32,888 nt of DNA from an unicellular cyanobacterium SU2. Its GTDB lineage: Bacteria; Cyanobacteriota; Cyanobacteriia; Cyanobacteriales; Microcystaceae. Under the pieces are notes generated by a model, which worked only from the letters and a program-made list of their open reading frames with translations, did not search any database and had not been told where the DNA came from. The stretch is taken from NCBI GenBank assembly GCA_002110465.1, contig NEED01000077.1, positions 1-32,888 of the forward strand, written 5' to 3'. A program made the position numbers and the translations under genes. Below, piece after piece: positions 1 to 9,606 of the stretch (within the stretch, counting starts at the first letter, position 1; each line of letters starts with the position of its first letter).

Positions 1-1
1 C

Positions 2-1219
2 CTAGAGTTTCGTCCAACAGCTTCGCCTTCGTTAATTAAGAAAACGTCGTCGGTAAAATCTGTTTCAGTGCTCGAACCACTGTCCCAAACATATTTAAAG
101 CTACCAGAGAATTCAATGTTGGTGTTGGATGTGGCGCAGCCATTCAGTACCTATTTATGGCAAGATGGATCTCAAGCAGACACGTTTCTAGTCGATAGTG
201 ACACAGTTGCGTATGTTACCGTTTTTGGTGTTTGCGATACTGTTTCAGATACCATAGTTGTGCTCGTTGATGCCCCTGCCTCTATCCAATTACCTCCAGA
301 CACGAGTTTGTGCAACCAATCAGACTTTACCATCAATGCCTCTGTTTCAGGTTCCGGTATTCTATTGTGGAGCGATTCTACCATCGGTGCCACCTCAATT
401 ACGGTAGATCAATCTGGGGTTTATACCTTGAACGTTATCAATGGATGTGGTGTGTTCTCTGATTCCATTGCTGTAGATCTGGTTTTTACTCCCGGAAGCA
501 CCTTGTTGCCACCGGATACGGTTCAGTGTTTCGATGTTCCGTTGCTGGTTCAGCGACCGCTAAATGACTCCACCCAATACTTTTGGCAAGACAGCTCGTC
601 ATTGGAAATTTTTGAAGTGGATAGCAGTATGGTTCTTACGCTTACGGCCTTGAATAATTGCGGTGTCACTACCGATACCATGCGCATCACCTTCAATGGG
701 GAAATTAAAACAGAACTTGGAGAAGACACGACGGTCTGTGATAAAGATTCAATCCAACTCTTTGGAACGGATTCACTGGCGAGCTATTTCTGGAGTACAG
801 GAGATACAACCGACACCATTTGGACCACTCCTGATCAAGATGAGCTCTATGTGGTGACCGTTACCCTATCTCAATGTCAAAAAGTAGAGTCTAAGAGAGT
901 TACAGCGAGCGAGGCTGCTTGTCCGAATATAAATTGCAGCCTAGAGTATAGCAATGTCTTCACCCCCAATGGTGATGGCATAAATGATCGATTTGTAATT
1001 ACCTCTAATTGTGATGTCTTCAGCTTTGATATGGCCATTTACAATCGATGGGGGCAATTGGTAGATTATTCCCGCAATGTTTCGTTTGGATGGGATGGTT
1101 ACGTTAATGGTGAGCCTGCATCTACAGGGGTGTATTACTTTGTTGTTGAGTATAAAGACTGGGTGGTGGTGGATGCCGATCGGCAAATAACTCGGGGCAG
1201 TTTTACGTTGATGAGGTAA
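2..1219 (+). CDS. T9SS type B (CHU_C) surface protein, 3' part only
   Basis: The frame is open to the left window edge (no stop from base 2), so this is the C-terminal ~405 residues of a longer protein. The GTG at 68 is not a real start. The visible part holds about three repeats beginning with a P/E-D-T...C signature (LPPDTSLC, LPPDTVQC, LGEDTTVC), each leading to a W-containing strand such as YFWSTGDTTDT. This is the pattern of the Ig-like repeats of large Bacteroidota surface proteins. The last ~90 residues (YSNVFTPNGDGINDRF, then YNRWGQ, GWDG, STGVYYFVV) match the gliding-motility-associated C-terminal domain used as a T9SS type B secretion signal. The protein is probably exported across the outer membrane and kept at or released from the surface; its ligand cannot be told from this part. 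No hairpin terminator is visible before pdhB, 136 bases downstream. Confidence 0.88.
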   Translation, partial: LEFRPTASPSLIKKTSSVKSVSVLEPLSQTYLKLPENSMLVLDVAQPFSTYLWQDGSQADTFLVDSDTVAYVTVFGVCDTVSDTIVVLVDAPASIQLPPDTSLCNQSDFTINASVSGSGILLWSDSTIGATSITVDQSGVYTLNVINGCGVFSDSIAVDLVFTPGSTLLPPDTVQCFDVPLLVQRPLNDSTQYFWQDSSSLEIFEVDSSMVLTLTALNNCGVTTDTMRITFNGEIKTELGEDTTVCDKDSIQLFGTDSLASYFWSTGDTTDTIWTTPDQDELYVVTVTLSQCQKVESKRVTASEAACPNINCSLEYSNVFTPNGDGINDRFVITSNCDVFSFDMAIYNRWGQLVDYSRNVSFGWDGYVNGEPASTGVYYFVVEYKDWVVVDADRQITRGSFTLMR

Positions 1220-1304
1220 GATTCTAAGCGCCTCTTTTTCCAACATTTTTCATGGTTTGAGGTTACTGATGAGACCCTTTTTTTAATCCAAATCAAATCA
1301 ATGG

Positions 1305-1335
1305 TTAGCTATATCCATTGTTGACCTTATTTTTG
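1305..1335 (+). promoter_or_regulatory. Candidate pdhB promoter (TAnnTTTG)
   Basis: TATTTTTG at 1328-1335 fits the Bacteroidota -7 consensus TAnnTTTG and lies 20 bases before the ATG. The -33 position carries only a weak TTAG-like element near 1305. Confidence 0.45.
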
Positions 1336-1355
1336 CCCACCTATCTCAAAAGATT

Positions 1356-2336
1356 ATGCGTACAATTCAATTCAGAGAAGCCCTCAGAGAGGCTATGAAC
1401 GAAGAAATGAGAAGAGACGAAAACGTCTTTCTCATGGGAGAAGAAGTTGCCGAATACAATGGCGCTTATAAGGTTAGTCAAGGAATGCTTGATGAGTTCG
1501 GGCCTGAGCGTATTATTGATACGCCGATTGCTGAATTAGGATTTGCAGGAATAGGTGTCGGTGCTGCAATGAATGGATTGCGTCCTATCATCGAGTTCAT
1601 GACATGGAACTTCGCCATCTTGGCAGCAGACCAAATCATCAACTCCGCCGCCAAGATGTTACAGATGTCGGGTGGTCAATACAGCGTTCCAATCGTGTTT
1701 AGAGGAGGAAATGGTCAAGCCGGACAATTGGCGGCTACACACTCTCAGAGTTTTGAGGCATTCTACGCGCACGTTCCAGGCCTAAAGGTGATTACCCCTT
1801 CAAACCCATACGACGCTAAAGGATTATTAAAGTCTGCCATTCGCGACAATGATCCGGTTGTGTTTCTTGAATCTGAAAAGATGTTTGGAGATAAAGGTGA
1901 GGTGCCAGAAGGCGAATACCTGTTGCCTATTGGAAAAGCGGACATTAAGCGAAAAGGTGATGATGTAACCATAGTTTCTTTCGGTAAAATCATGAAAGTA
2001 GCCTTGGCGGCTGCTGACGAGTTAGCCAAAGATGGAATACACTGTGAGGTAATTGATTTACGAACCATCAGACCATTTGATGTTGAAACCGTAATTGCTT
2101 CTGTTAAGAAGACAAACCGCTGTGTGGTAGTTGATGAAAGTTGGCCATATGCTTCTGTTGCCAGTGAGATTGCATATCGCATTCAGAAAGATGCGTTTGA
2201 TTACCTCGACGCACCAGTTACCAGAGCAACTCAAAGCGATACACCATTTCCATTTACCCCTAACCTCATAGAAGTTGCCATTCCTACGGTACAACGCATA
2301 GTGCACTTGGTGAAAGAGTCGATGTACTTGGTTTAA
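1356..2336 (+). CDS. pdhB: Pyruvate dehydrogenase E1 component, beta subunit
   Basis: The 326-aa protein is the beta chain of the thiamine-diphosphate E1 enzyme, which decarboxylates pyruvate and hands the acetyl group to lipoyl-E2 in the cytoplasmic pyruvate dehydrogenase complex. It starts with the family pattern MRTIQFREALREAMNEEM and continues with MGEEVAEYNGAYKVSQGM. The pyrimidine-binding transketolase domain fills about residues 1-175, with the glycine-rich FRGGNGQAGQLAATHSQ and LKVITPSNPYDAKGLL segments. The C-terminal transketolase domain (about 190-310) includes EVIDLRTIRPFD and VVVDE. Length is normal for the family. The alpha subunit and E2 are not in this window, so the complex is encoded at separate sites. 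Branched-chain 2-oxo acid dehydrogenase E1 beta is the main alternative; the first residues favour pyruvate. Confidence 0.93.
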   Translation: MRTIQFREALREAMNEEMRRDENVFLMGEEVAEYNGAYKVSQGMLDEFGPERIIDTPIAELGFAGIGVGAAMNGLRPIIEFMTWNFAILAADQIINSAAKMLQMSGGQYSVPIVFRGGNGQAGQLAATHSQSFEAFYAHVPGLKVITPSNPYDAKGLLKSAIRDNDPVVFLESEKMFGDKGEVPEGEYLLPIGKADIKRKGDDVTIVSFGKIMKVALAAADELAKDGIHCEVIDLRTIRPFDVETVIASVKKTNRCVVVDESWPYASVASEIAYRIQKDAFDYLDAPVTRATQSDTPFPFTPNLIEVAIPTVQRIVHLVKESMYLV

Positions 2337-2366
2337 GAGATAGTAGGTTTTCAGTAGCGTCTTAAG

Positions 2367-2435
2367 AAAAAAAGAAAAGCCCCCCACTTGGATATCTTGT
2401 GAGAGGGCTTTTCAAACCTAAACCTACTAACCTAT
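2367..2435. repeat. Hairpin plus conserved tail element, copy A
   Basis: An A-rich run and AAAAGCCC pair with GGGCTTTT at 2406-2413, followed by the tail AAACCTAAACCTACTAACCTAT. The same layout recurs as copy B 46 bases further on. Read on the minus strand the hairpin ends in TTTTCTTTTTTT, so it could terminate the LVIVD gene. On the plus strand it could end pdhB. The conserved single-stranded tail is not needed for termination, which suggests a structured RNA, perhaps of the flavobacterial Flavo-1 type (from memory, not tested). Confidence 0.6.
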
Positions 2436-2481
2436 GTATGTAATTATAACAATGTTCGTGCCAGAATGTTGTTGGTGAGGT

Positions 2482-2547
2482 AAAAAAAGAAAAGCCCCCA
2501 CGAGGGAGATGTGTGGGAGCCTTTCTAAACTAAACCTACTAACCTAT
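2482..2547. repeat. Hairpin plus conserved tail element, copy B
   Basis: This is the second copy of the element at 2367-2435. It shares AAAAAAAGAAAAGCCCCC at the left and CTAAACCTACTAACCTAT at the right, while the centre differs. The stem is weaker here (CCCAC with GTGGG, plus AAAG with CTTT and mismatches). On the minus strand it is the first hairpin met by a transcript leaving the LVIVD gene. Confidence 0.6.
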
Positions 2548-2604
2548 CTGCTTATATAAACGCTAATCAAGGCCATTCGTATTTGCTCATCGTCCTAATA
2601 AACG

Positions 2605-3951
2605 TTAACGGAGCGAGAGGGTACTGATAAGTGATAGGTTTCCGGATGCGTCAAAACTTATTTGTGAAAGACCATCACTACCAATTACGTGTAAACGTTT
2701 GTCTTTTAAGATTACGTCAAACGCGTCTATTCCAGCATAACTGCCTCGCTCCTCAAGTTGAAATTGCTGTGCATTCGAGTAATCATACACCCTTAACCCG
2801 GCAGCACCATCACAAACGAATACCAGGTTGTCTCCATTTGAAATGGTAAGTCCTTGAGGTTCGGTCATGCTTTCAGCTAACAGAAATTCAGGTGTCATGA
2901 TGTCAGTAATATCAAGGATGTGCAATTCATTGAGTTCTTGCCAACCGCAATTGTTGCCACCTCTAAGTGTCACGAACGCCAGTTCATCATTGGCTACCAC
3001 GGGATCGCAAGCGGTGAAGTGCGTGTAGTTGGAAATGTATGCTGGTCTCATGTTATCTGAAATGTCGTAGATGAGCATTCCCGTTGTTGAGCCAATAAAG
3101 AAGTTTTCCTTGAAGGTAAAGAGGGTTTCAATTTCGCCCCAACCATTTCCGTCTTGCCAAGGATAAAAGGTATGGACCAAGGATGGTGCGGTTCCATTAA
3201 CATTGAACACACTTACTTCTCCTTCATCCGTTATAGCATATAGCGCCTGACCCACGAGCATGAAGCGCGCCATAGATCCCGCGATGGCATTGGTTTGACT
3301 TGTAGCAGAACTTCGCACATTGCTCACGGTGCCGCCAAAGTTCAGTGTGCTTTCATCTGCACCCCAGGTACTGTTCTCAAAAGGTCGGTTGTCCCAGCGC
3401 ACGTCATAGTAATCATAACACGCCTCATTCTCGCAGCTTTCTTGAACATACTGAACGTTGTAATCAATGATCACGCCTTTGGTCTGATCAACCTTAGCTA
3501 ATGGATATTCGTCATCAAAGTTTCTCGTTGATATGGTGTAGGACAACACATCTTCAGCACGCCCAATCTCCTCCACATTCTTGGGGTCTCGTAGGTCAAG
3601 GGCAACCAAATCAACGTAGCTGTCAGCATACAACACGCCGTTGCTTACAGCCATGTCTACGTTTCCCGGGATGTTTACAAAGTTGAGCTTCGCGGGAGAA
3701 GATGGGTTTGAATTATCATATATATGAATGCCACGTTCAAACTCATTGATGAGGATTAGATCATTGTAAAGAAAGATTTTTCCGGGTTGTTCAAGCTCAA
3801 CGTCGGGTTGGTTAACAACGGCCGATCTGAGCTCTTCATAACTAAGGTATACGGGTACATTACCGGTAAAAGAAGTGGTTTGGGTGTTTTTTTGGCAGCC
3901 AATTAGAAGGGCAATTGGCGCAACGATCAATAGGAATCGTAAGTGTTTCAT
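2605..3951 (-). CDS. LVIVD-repeat lipoprotein
   Basis: The 448-aa product starts with a lipoprotein signal, MKHLRFLLIVAPIALLIGC, with the lipidated Cys at position 19. I chose ATG 3951 because the reading frame's longer upstream extension (to 4101) has no signal-peptide character. The body consists of repeated beta-propeller-like segments of the LVIVD type: NDLILINEFERGIHIYDN, GVLYADSYVDLVALDL, ENFFIGSTTGMLIYDI, ELHILDITDIMTPEFL and NLVFVCDGAAGLRVYDYS. Such proteins are surface- or periplasm-facing propellers of unknown ligand. The gene stands alone, divergent from hppA, and is followed by the two hairpin elements at 2.37-2.55 kb. No TAnnTTTG promoter is obvious upstream. The family is clear; the function is unknown. 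Confidence 0.85.
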   Translation of the reverse strand: MKHLRFLLIVAPIALLIGCQKNTQTTSFTGNVPVYLSYEELRSAVVNQPDVELEQPGKIFLYNDLILINEFERGIHIYDNSNPSSPAKLNFVNIPGNVDMAVSNGVLYADSYVDLVALDLRDPKNVEEIGRAEDVLSYTISTRNFDDEYPLAKVDQTKGVIIDYNVQYVQESCENEACYDYYDVRWDNRPFENSTWGADESTLNFGGTVSNVRSSATSQTNAIAGSMARFMLVGQALYAITDEGEVSVFNVNGTAPSLVHTFYPWQDGNGWGEIETLFTFKENFFIGSTTGMLIYDISDNMRPAYISNYTHFTACDPVVANDELAFVTLRGGNNCGWQELNELHILDITDIMTPEFLLAESMTEPQGLTISNGDNLVFVCDGAAGLRVYDYSNAQQFQLEERGSYAGIDAFDVILKDKRLHVIGSDGLSQISFDASGNLSLISTLSLR

Positions 3952-4151
3952 GGCGATGGATTTACATTTAAGACGTTTAAAAGTGTGCTGAGGTAAGTTG
4001 GACTCACAGGCTCTTTTGTCGATGCTGGTTATACGTTCATATCTACTTAGATATTGAGAACACAGCAACAATAAATGCACTTTAACGCAGGCCCATTTCA
4101 TGTGGATGTACAGTCAATCAACTATTTCTTTCAGATATCTAACATCTTTCG

Positions 4152-4181
4152 TTTGGTAATTTCAATAGGGTGCTATCTTTG
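4152..4181 (+). promoter_or_regulatory. hppA promoter, TTTG-N18-TATCTTTG
   Basis: TTTG at 4152-4155 and TATCTTTG at 4174-4181 give a full Bacteroidota -33/-7 pair with an 18-base spacer, leaving a leader of about 50 bases before the ATG at 4239. This is the best promoter match in the window. The rest of the 287-base gap (3952-4238) shows nothing else I can name. Confidence 0.7.
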
Positions 4182-4238
4182 CGCGCTTTAAAATAAAGGG
4201 CTCAAAGAGTCTCTAAATTGTTCAAAATCAATATTTAA

Positions 4239-6512
4239 ATGGAAAGTTTACTTTATGCATTACCGGCGCTTGGTGTGATAGCGCTATTATTCGTTGCATG
4301 GAAGAGTGCTTGGGTGTCTAAGCAAGAAGTAGGAAGTGACAAGATGGCTAAGATTGCCGATAACATTGCGGTTGGTGCCATGGCATTCCTTAAAGCCGAG
4401 TACAAAGTGTTATCCATCTTCGTTATTGCGGTTGCTGTTTTGCTCGCGTTTAAAGGTGCAAATGAAGCCAACTCGAGTGCGTTAGTGGCATTATCGTTTG
4501 TTGTAGGAGCTGTTTGCAGTGCGCTTGCAGGTTACCTTGGAATGAGAGTGGCTACTAAGGCCAATGTAAGAACAACCAATGCTGCACGTGAGTCGCTTGG
4601 TAAAGCGCTTGAAGTAGCTTTCGGTGGTGGTTCTGTAATGGGAATGGGTGTTGTTGGACTAGGTGTACTTGGTTTGAGCATCTTATTCATTGTTTACTCT
4701 CAGATTTTTGGTTTAGGTGATGCTGATAGCGTGACCACCGTATTGAATGTATTAGCAGGTTTTTCATTGGGAGCCTCTTCAATCGCATTGTTTGCTCGTG
4801 TTGGTGGTGGTATTTATACCAAAGCTGCCGACGTTGGAGCTGACCTTGTAGGTAAAGTAGAAGCTGGTATTCCAGAAGACCACCCATTGAATCCAGCTAC
4901 CATTGCTGATAATGTTGGAGATAACGTAGGTGATGTAGCCGGTATGGGTGCTGACCTGTTCGAGTCTTACGTAGGCTCTATCATCGGTACGATGGTACTA
5001 GGAGCGGCTTTTGTTGGTCTTGATATCATGCCTATGGACGGTCTTGGAGCAGTTATTCTTCCATTATCACTTGCGGGAGTTGGGATCTTGGTTTCGATCT
5101 TCGGAACCTTCTTCGTGAAGGTTAAGGAAGGTGGAAGTCCACACACCGCTTTGAATATTGGAGAGTTTGGTTCGGCCATCGTAATGGTGATTGTATCTTA
5201 CTTCTTAATCGATTACTTCTTGCCTTCTGAATGGGCTTTTGGAGGTAGAGATTATTCTTCTCTTGGAGTGTTCATCGCTACCTTGGCTGGTTTAGCTGCT
5301 GGTTTAGGTATTGGTAAAATCACAGAATATTACACCGGTACAGGAACTCCTCCTGTAAAGTCAATCGTTCGTCAATCCCTTACAGGTTCAGCAACGAATA
5401 TCATCGCCGGTTTGGGTGTTGGTATGATGAGTACAGCCATTCCTGTAATCTTGATTGCTGCGGCTATCCTTATCGCATTCTATTTCGCAGGCTTATACGG
5501 TATTGCAATTGCTGCAGTAGGTATGCTTGCTAACACTGGAATCCAGTTAGCCGTTGATGCCTACGGTCCTATCTCAGATAACGCTGGTGGTATCGCAGAA
5601 ATGTCTGAACTTCCTAAAGAGGTTCGTCAGCGTACAGATAAGTTGGATGCAGTTGGAAATACGACTGCGGCTATCGGTAAAGGTTTCGCCATCGGTTCTG
5701 CAGCACTAACAGCCTTGGCTTTATTTGCAGCGTTTATGCAACAAGCTAACGTAAGCATGATCAACATTGCTGATCCTACAGTAATGGCTGGTCTTCTAGT
5801 TGGTGCAATGCTTCCATTCGTTTTCTCTGCATTGAGTATGAATGCGGTTGGTCGTGCGGCCATGTCTATGATTGAAGAAGTACGTCGTCAGTTCAAAGAC
5901 ATCCCTGCATTGAAAGCTGCTTTGGATGCTATGAATAGAAACGAAGGAAAAGAGGTAAGTGAGTGGTCTGAAGAAGATCGTAAGACGTTTGAAGCTGCTG
6001 ATGGTGTTGCAGAGTATGACAAGTGCGTTGAAATTTCTACTAAAGCTTCGATCAAGGAAATGGTCGTTCCAGGTTTGCTTGCTGTTGTGGTTCCAGTATT
6101 GGTTGGATTCTTCGGAGGTCCTGAGATGCTTGGAGGTTTGCTAGCAGGTGTTACTTCTGCCGGTGTTCTTATGGCTATTTTCCAGTCAAACGCGGGTGGT
6201 GCTTGGGATAACGCGAAGAAAATGTTTGAAGAGGGCGTTGAAATTAACGGTGAGATGTACTACAAGGGTTCTGACCCACACAAGGCTACCGTAGTTGGTG
6301 ATACTGTTGGTGATCCATTCAAGGATACTTCAGGTCCATCATTGAACATTCTCCTTAAACTGATGTCTGTAGTAGCATTGGTTATTGCTCCTTCTATCGC
6401 ATTGGATAAAATGTCAACCGTAGAAGAAGTTGAAGAAATCAATATAGAAGTAGAGGCTGTTGATGCTCAAGATTCAGAGCCAGCTGCAAGCTTTTCTTCT
6501 ATCGAAGCATAA
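4239..6512 (+). CDS. hppA: Membrane-bound ion-pumping pyrophosphatase, K+-dependent type
   Basis: The 757-aa, about 16-helix inner-membrane enzyme hydrolyses pyrophosphate and uses the energy to pump H+ and/or Na+. The pyrophosphate site is intact: [11 protein letters not shown] from D198, and [17 protein letters not shown] from D224. Further motifs are [31 protein letters not shown] near the C-terminus, and a C-terminal helix [19 protein letters not shown]. The sequence [10 protein letters not shown] has Ala477 and Gly480 where K+-independent members carry Lys and Thr, so this is a K+-dependent enzyme. Whether it moves Na+, H+ or both cannot be read safely here. After the last helix there is an acidic tail of about 35 residues ([16 protein letters not shown]) that the core family does not need. 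It is a single-gene unit with its own promoter and terminator. Confidence 0.95.
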   Translation: MESLLYALPALGVIALLFVAWKSAWVSKQEVGSDKMAKIADNIAVGAMAFLKAEYKVLSIFVIAVAVLLAFKGANEANSSALVALSFVVGAVCSALAGYLGMRVATKANVRTTNAARESLGKALEVAFGGGSVMGMGVVGLGVLGLSILFIVYSQIFGLGDADSVTTVLNVLAGFSLGASSIALFARVGGGIYTKAADVGADLVGKVEAGIPEDHPLNPATIADNVGDNVGDVAGMGADLFESYVGSIIGTMVLGAAFVGLDIMPMDGLGAVILPLSLAGVGILVSIFGTFFVKVKEGGSPHTALNIGEFGSAIVMVIVSYFLIDYFLPSEWAFGGRDYSSLGVFIATLAGLAAGLGIGKITEYYTGTGTPPVKSIVRQSLTGSATNIIAGLGVGMMSTAIPVILIAAAILIAFYFAGLYGIAIAAVGMLANTGIQLAVDAYGPISDNAGGIAEMSELPKEVRQRTDKLDAVGNTTAAIGKGFAIGSAALTALALFAAFMQQANVSMINIADPTVMAGLLVGAMLPFVFSALSMNAVGRAAMSMIEEVRRQFKDIPALKAALDAMNRNEGKEVSEWSEEDRKTFEAADGVAEYDKCVEISTKASIKEMVVPGLLAVVVPVLVGFFGGPEMLGGLLAGVTSAGVLMAIFQSNAGGAWDNAKKMFEEGVEINGEMYYKGSDPHKATVVGDTVGDPFKDTSGPSLNILLKLMSVVALVIAPSIALDKMSTVEEVEEINIEVEAVDAQDSEPAASFSSIEA

Positions 6513-6541
6513 AGATCGTTTTCGATCACTACTTTGAGAAG

Positions 6542-6568
6542 CCCCGGGCAAATGCCCGGGGTTTTTTT
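6542..6568 (+). terminator. Rho-independent terminator of hppA
   Basis: CCCCGGGC pairs perfectly with GCCCGGGG around an AAAT loop and is followed by seven T. It ends 30-56 bases after the hppA stop. The remaining gap to the TonB receptor (6569-6750) shows no clear promoter. Confidence 0.93.
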
Positions 6569-6750
6569 GTTTTCATGGTCTGATTACCTTAGGGTTTGGA
6601 AGTGTCAACGAGGTTCTCCCACATCTGGATGTTGTGCCGGCCATCGTACCTCATTTTCTTTTTGCTGAGGATAGTATTAAGCATTGAATCTTCATGGATG
6701 CTTCATTTTTTTTCCGGTTCAATCCAATGTTTCTTTATTATTGATTGTAC

Positions 6751-9576
6751 ATGTGGAAGCATCTTTTTCTTTTCCTTCTGATCATCGCTGCATCTGTTAA
6801 AGGACTCGCTCAAAACGAAATCAGCGGAGTCATTACCGACCCTGAAGGTCTGCCATTATTTGGAGCGGCGGTTGTTGTAGAAGGCACTACTGAAGGAACG
6901 ACTACCGATTTTGACGGAGCCTTTTCATTTTCTACCGCTCAAAAACCACCTTTCAACCTTACCGTGTCCTATCTGGGTTATGAAACCTCAACGATAGCTT
7001 ATAACGGGCCTGGAGCTAAGTTGAATGTGGCCATGAGGCCTAAAGCCCAGACCCTCGATGTTTTTGAAATTTCAGACATCAGGATTTCTGAACGCCAGCG
7101 CCAAGAAGCCTTAACGGTTGAACGCATGGATGTTATTGCTATTAAAGAAACACCCTCCGATAACTTCTATGATGGATTGGCCATGCTAAAGGGGGTTGAT
7201 ATTACAGCAGCCAGTCTAGGGTTTAAAGTGATCAATACACGAGGGTTTAACAGCACAAGTCCAGTACGGTCGCTTCAATTGATTGATGGTGTAGATAACC
7301 AAAGTCCAGGGCTGAACTTTTCATTAGGAAACTTTCTGGGAGCCTCTGAACTCGATGTGCAGAGTGTAGACATTGTGGCTGGAGCCAGCTCGGCTTTCTT
7401 TGGACCAGGTGCCTTCAATGGGGTTATCAATATGACCACTAAAGATCCATTTGAACATCCCGGTTTGGCGGTGATGAGTAAGATTGGTGAGCGTGGTCTT
7501 CAAGAGTATGCCGTGCGCTGGAATCAGGTGCTGTACAACAAGGAAGGAGAAGCCAAGTTTGCCTACAAGCTGAATGGCTATTACATGCGAGCCCTCGACT
7601 GGTTTTCCGAGAATTACGACCCCATTGATGGTTCTGAGATCGGAGCCGATAATCCGGGTGGTTATGATGCAGTAAATGTTTATGGCGACGAAGAGTTTGA
7701 TGACCGTAGCGGTCCATTCTCAAAGCGACAATATCCTGGCTATGGGGTTGTTCACAAACAAGGTTACAGAGAGGTTGATTTGGCCGATTATAATACGGAG
7801 AATATTAAGCTCAATGGCTCTTTTCACTACCGCATTGTAGACTCTGTAGATATTAGCTATACCGTTAATTACGGAACGGGTACTACCATCTATCAAGGAG
7901 ACAATAGGTACAGCCTGAGGGGTATTCAATTTTTGCAAAATCAAGTTGAAGTAGGCGAGAAAGGGAAATGGTTTATTCGGGGATATACCACGCATGAAGA
8001 TGCGGGAGAGTCTTATGATATAGTTACCACGGGTATCCGCATGATGGAGTCAACCATTGTCTCAGATGTCAATGGAAACGATAGTTGGTTTACGCGTTAC
8101 CGTACCAATTGGGGTGGTCGCGATTACAAGCGACAGCTTGAGCGCTACGATGGTTATCCCGACATTAGAGATTTTGACAATGACACCCTTTGGGCGGCAG
8201 CGCTTGATGAGTGGTTGGTTCAATACGAAGACACCCTTCAAATTTGGCATCAGCGTCTTCGCTCTGAGCTGAACGAAGATGACCGGGCCGGATTGCCGGT
8301 ATATGAACCAGGTACCGAACGATTCGATTCTGCTTTTAACGATATTACAGGACGCACCTTCACCGAAGGTGGAGCGCTATTTTATGATCGTTCTGCGTTG
8401 TACCATGTGCATGGCGAGTATCGATTCAATGTGAAGCGCTACGAATTTGTAATGGGCTCTAATTATCGCTGGTATCGGCCTGATTCGCGCGGCACCATTT
8501 TTCAAGATACCCTTACTTATGAGCGTGTACAAACCGATTCTGGAACCATCATTACCGACTCTAGTTATCGCGTTATTCGTAATGAAGAGTACGGAGCCTA
8601 TGTTGGGGTATCAAGCAAGTTCATGAACAAGAAAACCACCCTTAGCGCTACGCTAAGAATGGATAAAAATCAAAACTTTGATTACCTCTTTTCTCCTGCT
8701 ATTTCTGCTGTTTATTCTCCCAATTCCAACCACACCTTCAGAACAAGCTTTTCCTCGGCGATTCGAAACCCGACCCTGGCTGATCAGTATTTGTATTATA
8801 ACGTAGGAAGGGCAATTTTGCTGGGAAATCTCAACGGATATGACTCGCTAATAACGGTAAGTTCCTTTGTGGATTACCTCGGTAACCTTAATCCAGACTC
8901 CATAGATTACTTCAATGTTGATCCGATTAGTCCAGAACGCGTACGTACCATTGAAGTGGGTTACCGTGGCATTTGGTGGAATAAGATCTATTTAGATATT
9001 TCAGCGTATTCAAGTTGGTACGATGACTTCATCGGCTACGTTATTGGCGTAGATGCTGACTTTGATTTTCTCGGTTTTCCGCAATCTCCTCAAGTTTATC
9101 GTTTGGCTGCCAATGCGGAAGAAAGGGTACGCACTCAAGGATTGTCTGTTGGAGGGAATTACTATTTCGCAGATAAGCACACCATTAATGGTAACTACTC
9201 ATACAATGAGCTGCTTTCAGGTGAAGATGATCCGATCATTCCTGCATTCAACACGCCAAAACACAAATACAATGTCGGCTTGTCTGGAAGAGACATCATT
9301 CTGCCGTTTCTAAAAATGGGGCGTTGGGGCTATGCAATCAATTATCGTTGGGTAGAAGGATTTGTCTTTGAAGGATCACCTCAATTTACAGGTGAGATTT
9401 CATCGTATGGCTTGTTAAATACCCAGGTGAATTATAGCATACCCAAGTGGTACGTTACCATGAAAGTAGGTGCCTCCAACGTCTTGAATAATCGTGTTTA
9501 TCAAGTTTATGGAGGGCCTAGAATTGGCAGGCTTGCCTACGTTTCGTTGCTATTTGACTGGAATAAAGAGAAATAG
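6751..9576 (+). CDS. TonB-dependent outer-membrane receptor with carboxypeptidase-regulatory N-domain
   Basis: I start this 941-aa protein at ATG 6751; the frame extends to a TTG at 6745, but the ATG gives a clean signal peptide (MWKHLFLFLLIIAASVKGLA, cleaved near residue 20). Residues about 23-105 are a CarboxypepD_reg-like domain (ISGVITDPEGLPLFGAAVVV, then TDFDGAFSF). The plug follows at about 115-240 (MLKGVDITAASLGFKVINTR, IDGVDNQSPG, VDIVAGASSAFFGPGAFNGV). The rest is a beta-barrel ending in an aromatic strand (AYVSLLFDWNK). It imports a bulky substrate across the outer membrane using TonB energy. No SusD partner is present. Instead, 30 bases downstream lies a T9SS-sorted hydrolase-fold protein, so the two are probably co-transcribed and act on the same ligand. 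The substrate is unknown. Confidence 0.92.
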   Translation: MWKHLFLFLLIIAASVKGLAQNEISGVITDPEGLPLFGAAVVVEGTTEGTTTDFDGAFSFSTAQKPPFNLTVSYLGYETSTIAYNGPGAKLNVAMRPKAQTLDVFEISDIRISERQRQEALTVERMDVIAIKETPSDNFYDGLAMLKGVDITAASLGFKVINTRGFNSTSPVRSLQLIDGVDNQSPGLNFSLGNFLGASELDVQSVDIVAGASSAFFGPGAFNGVINMTTKDPFEHPGLAVMSKIGERGLQEYAVRWNQVLYNKEGEAKFAYKLNGYYMRALDWFSENYDPIDGSEIGADNPGGYDAVNVYGDEEFDDRSGPFSKRQYPGYGVVHKQGYREVDLADYNTENIKLNGSFHYRIVDSVDISYTVNYGTGTTIYQGDNRYSLRGIQFLQNQVEVGEKGKWFIRGYTTHEDAGESYDIVTTGIRMMESTIVSDVNGNDSWFTRYRTNWGGRDYKRQLERYDGYPDIRDFDNDTLWAAALDEWLVQYEDTLQIWHQRLRSELNEDDRAGLPVYEPGTERFDSAFNDITGRTFTEGGALFYDRSALYHVHGEYRFNVKRYEFVMGSNYRWYRPDSRGTIFQDTLTYERVQTDSGTIITDSSYRVIRNEEYGAYVGVSSKFMNKKTTLSATLRMDKNQNFDYLFSPAISAVYSPNSNHTFRTSFSSAIRNPTLADQYLYYNVGRAILLGNLNGYDSLITVSSFVDYLGNLNPDSIDYFNVDPISPERVRTIEVGYRGIWWNKIYLDISAYSSWYDDFIGYVIGVDADFDFLGFPQSPQVYRLAANAEERVRTQGLSVGGNYYFADKHTINGNYSYNELLSGEDDPIIPAFNTPKHKYNVGLSGRDIILPFLKMGRWGYAINYRWVEGFVFEGSPQFTGEISSYGLLNTQVNYSIPKWYVTMKVGASNVLNNRVYQVYGGPRIGRLAYVSLLFDWNKEK

Positions 9577-9606
9577 ACTATCTTGTTGAATCAATAATCT
9601 AAATTT

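Noticed and set aside
2434-2478. 14-codon open frame right after hairpin copy A
   Set aside because: Copy B has no matching ATG after its tail, so a conserved leader peptide is not supported.
3952-4101. 50-codon N-terminal extension of the LVIVD lipoprotein
   Set aside because: The inner Met gives a perfect lipoprotein signal; the extension is Cys- and Lys-rich with no known pattern.
6596-6781. 61-aa open frame before the TonB receptor
   Set aside because: It overlaps the receptor start in another frame and is rich in Phe/Ser without a protein-like pattern; probably chance.
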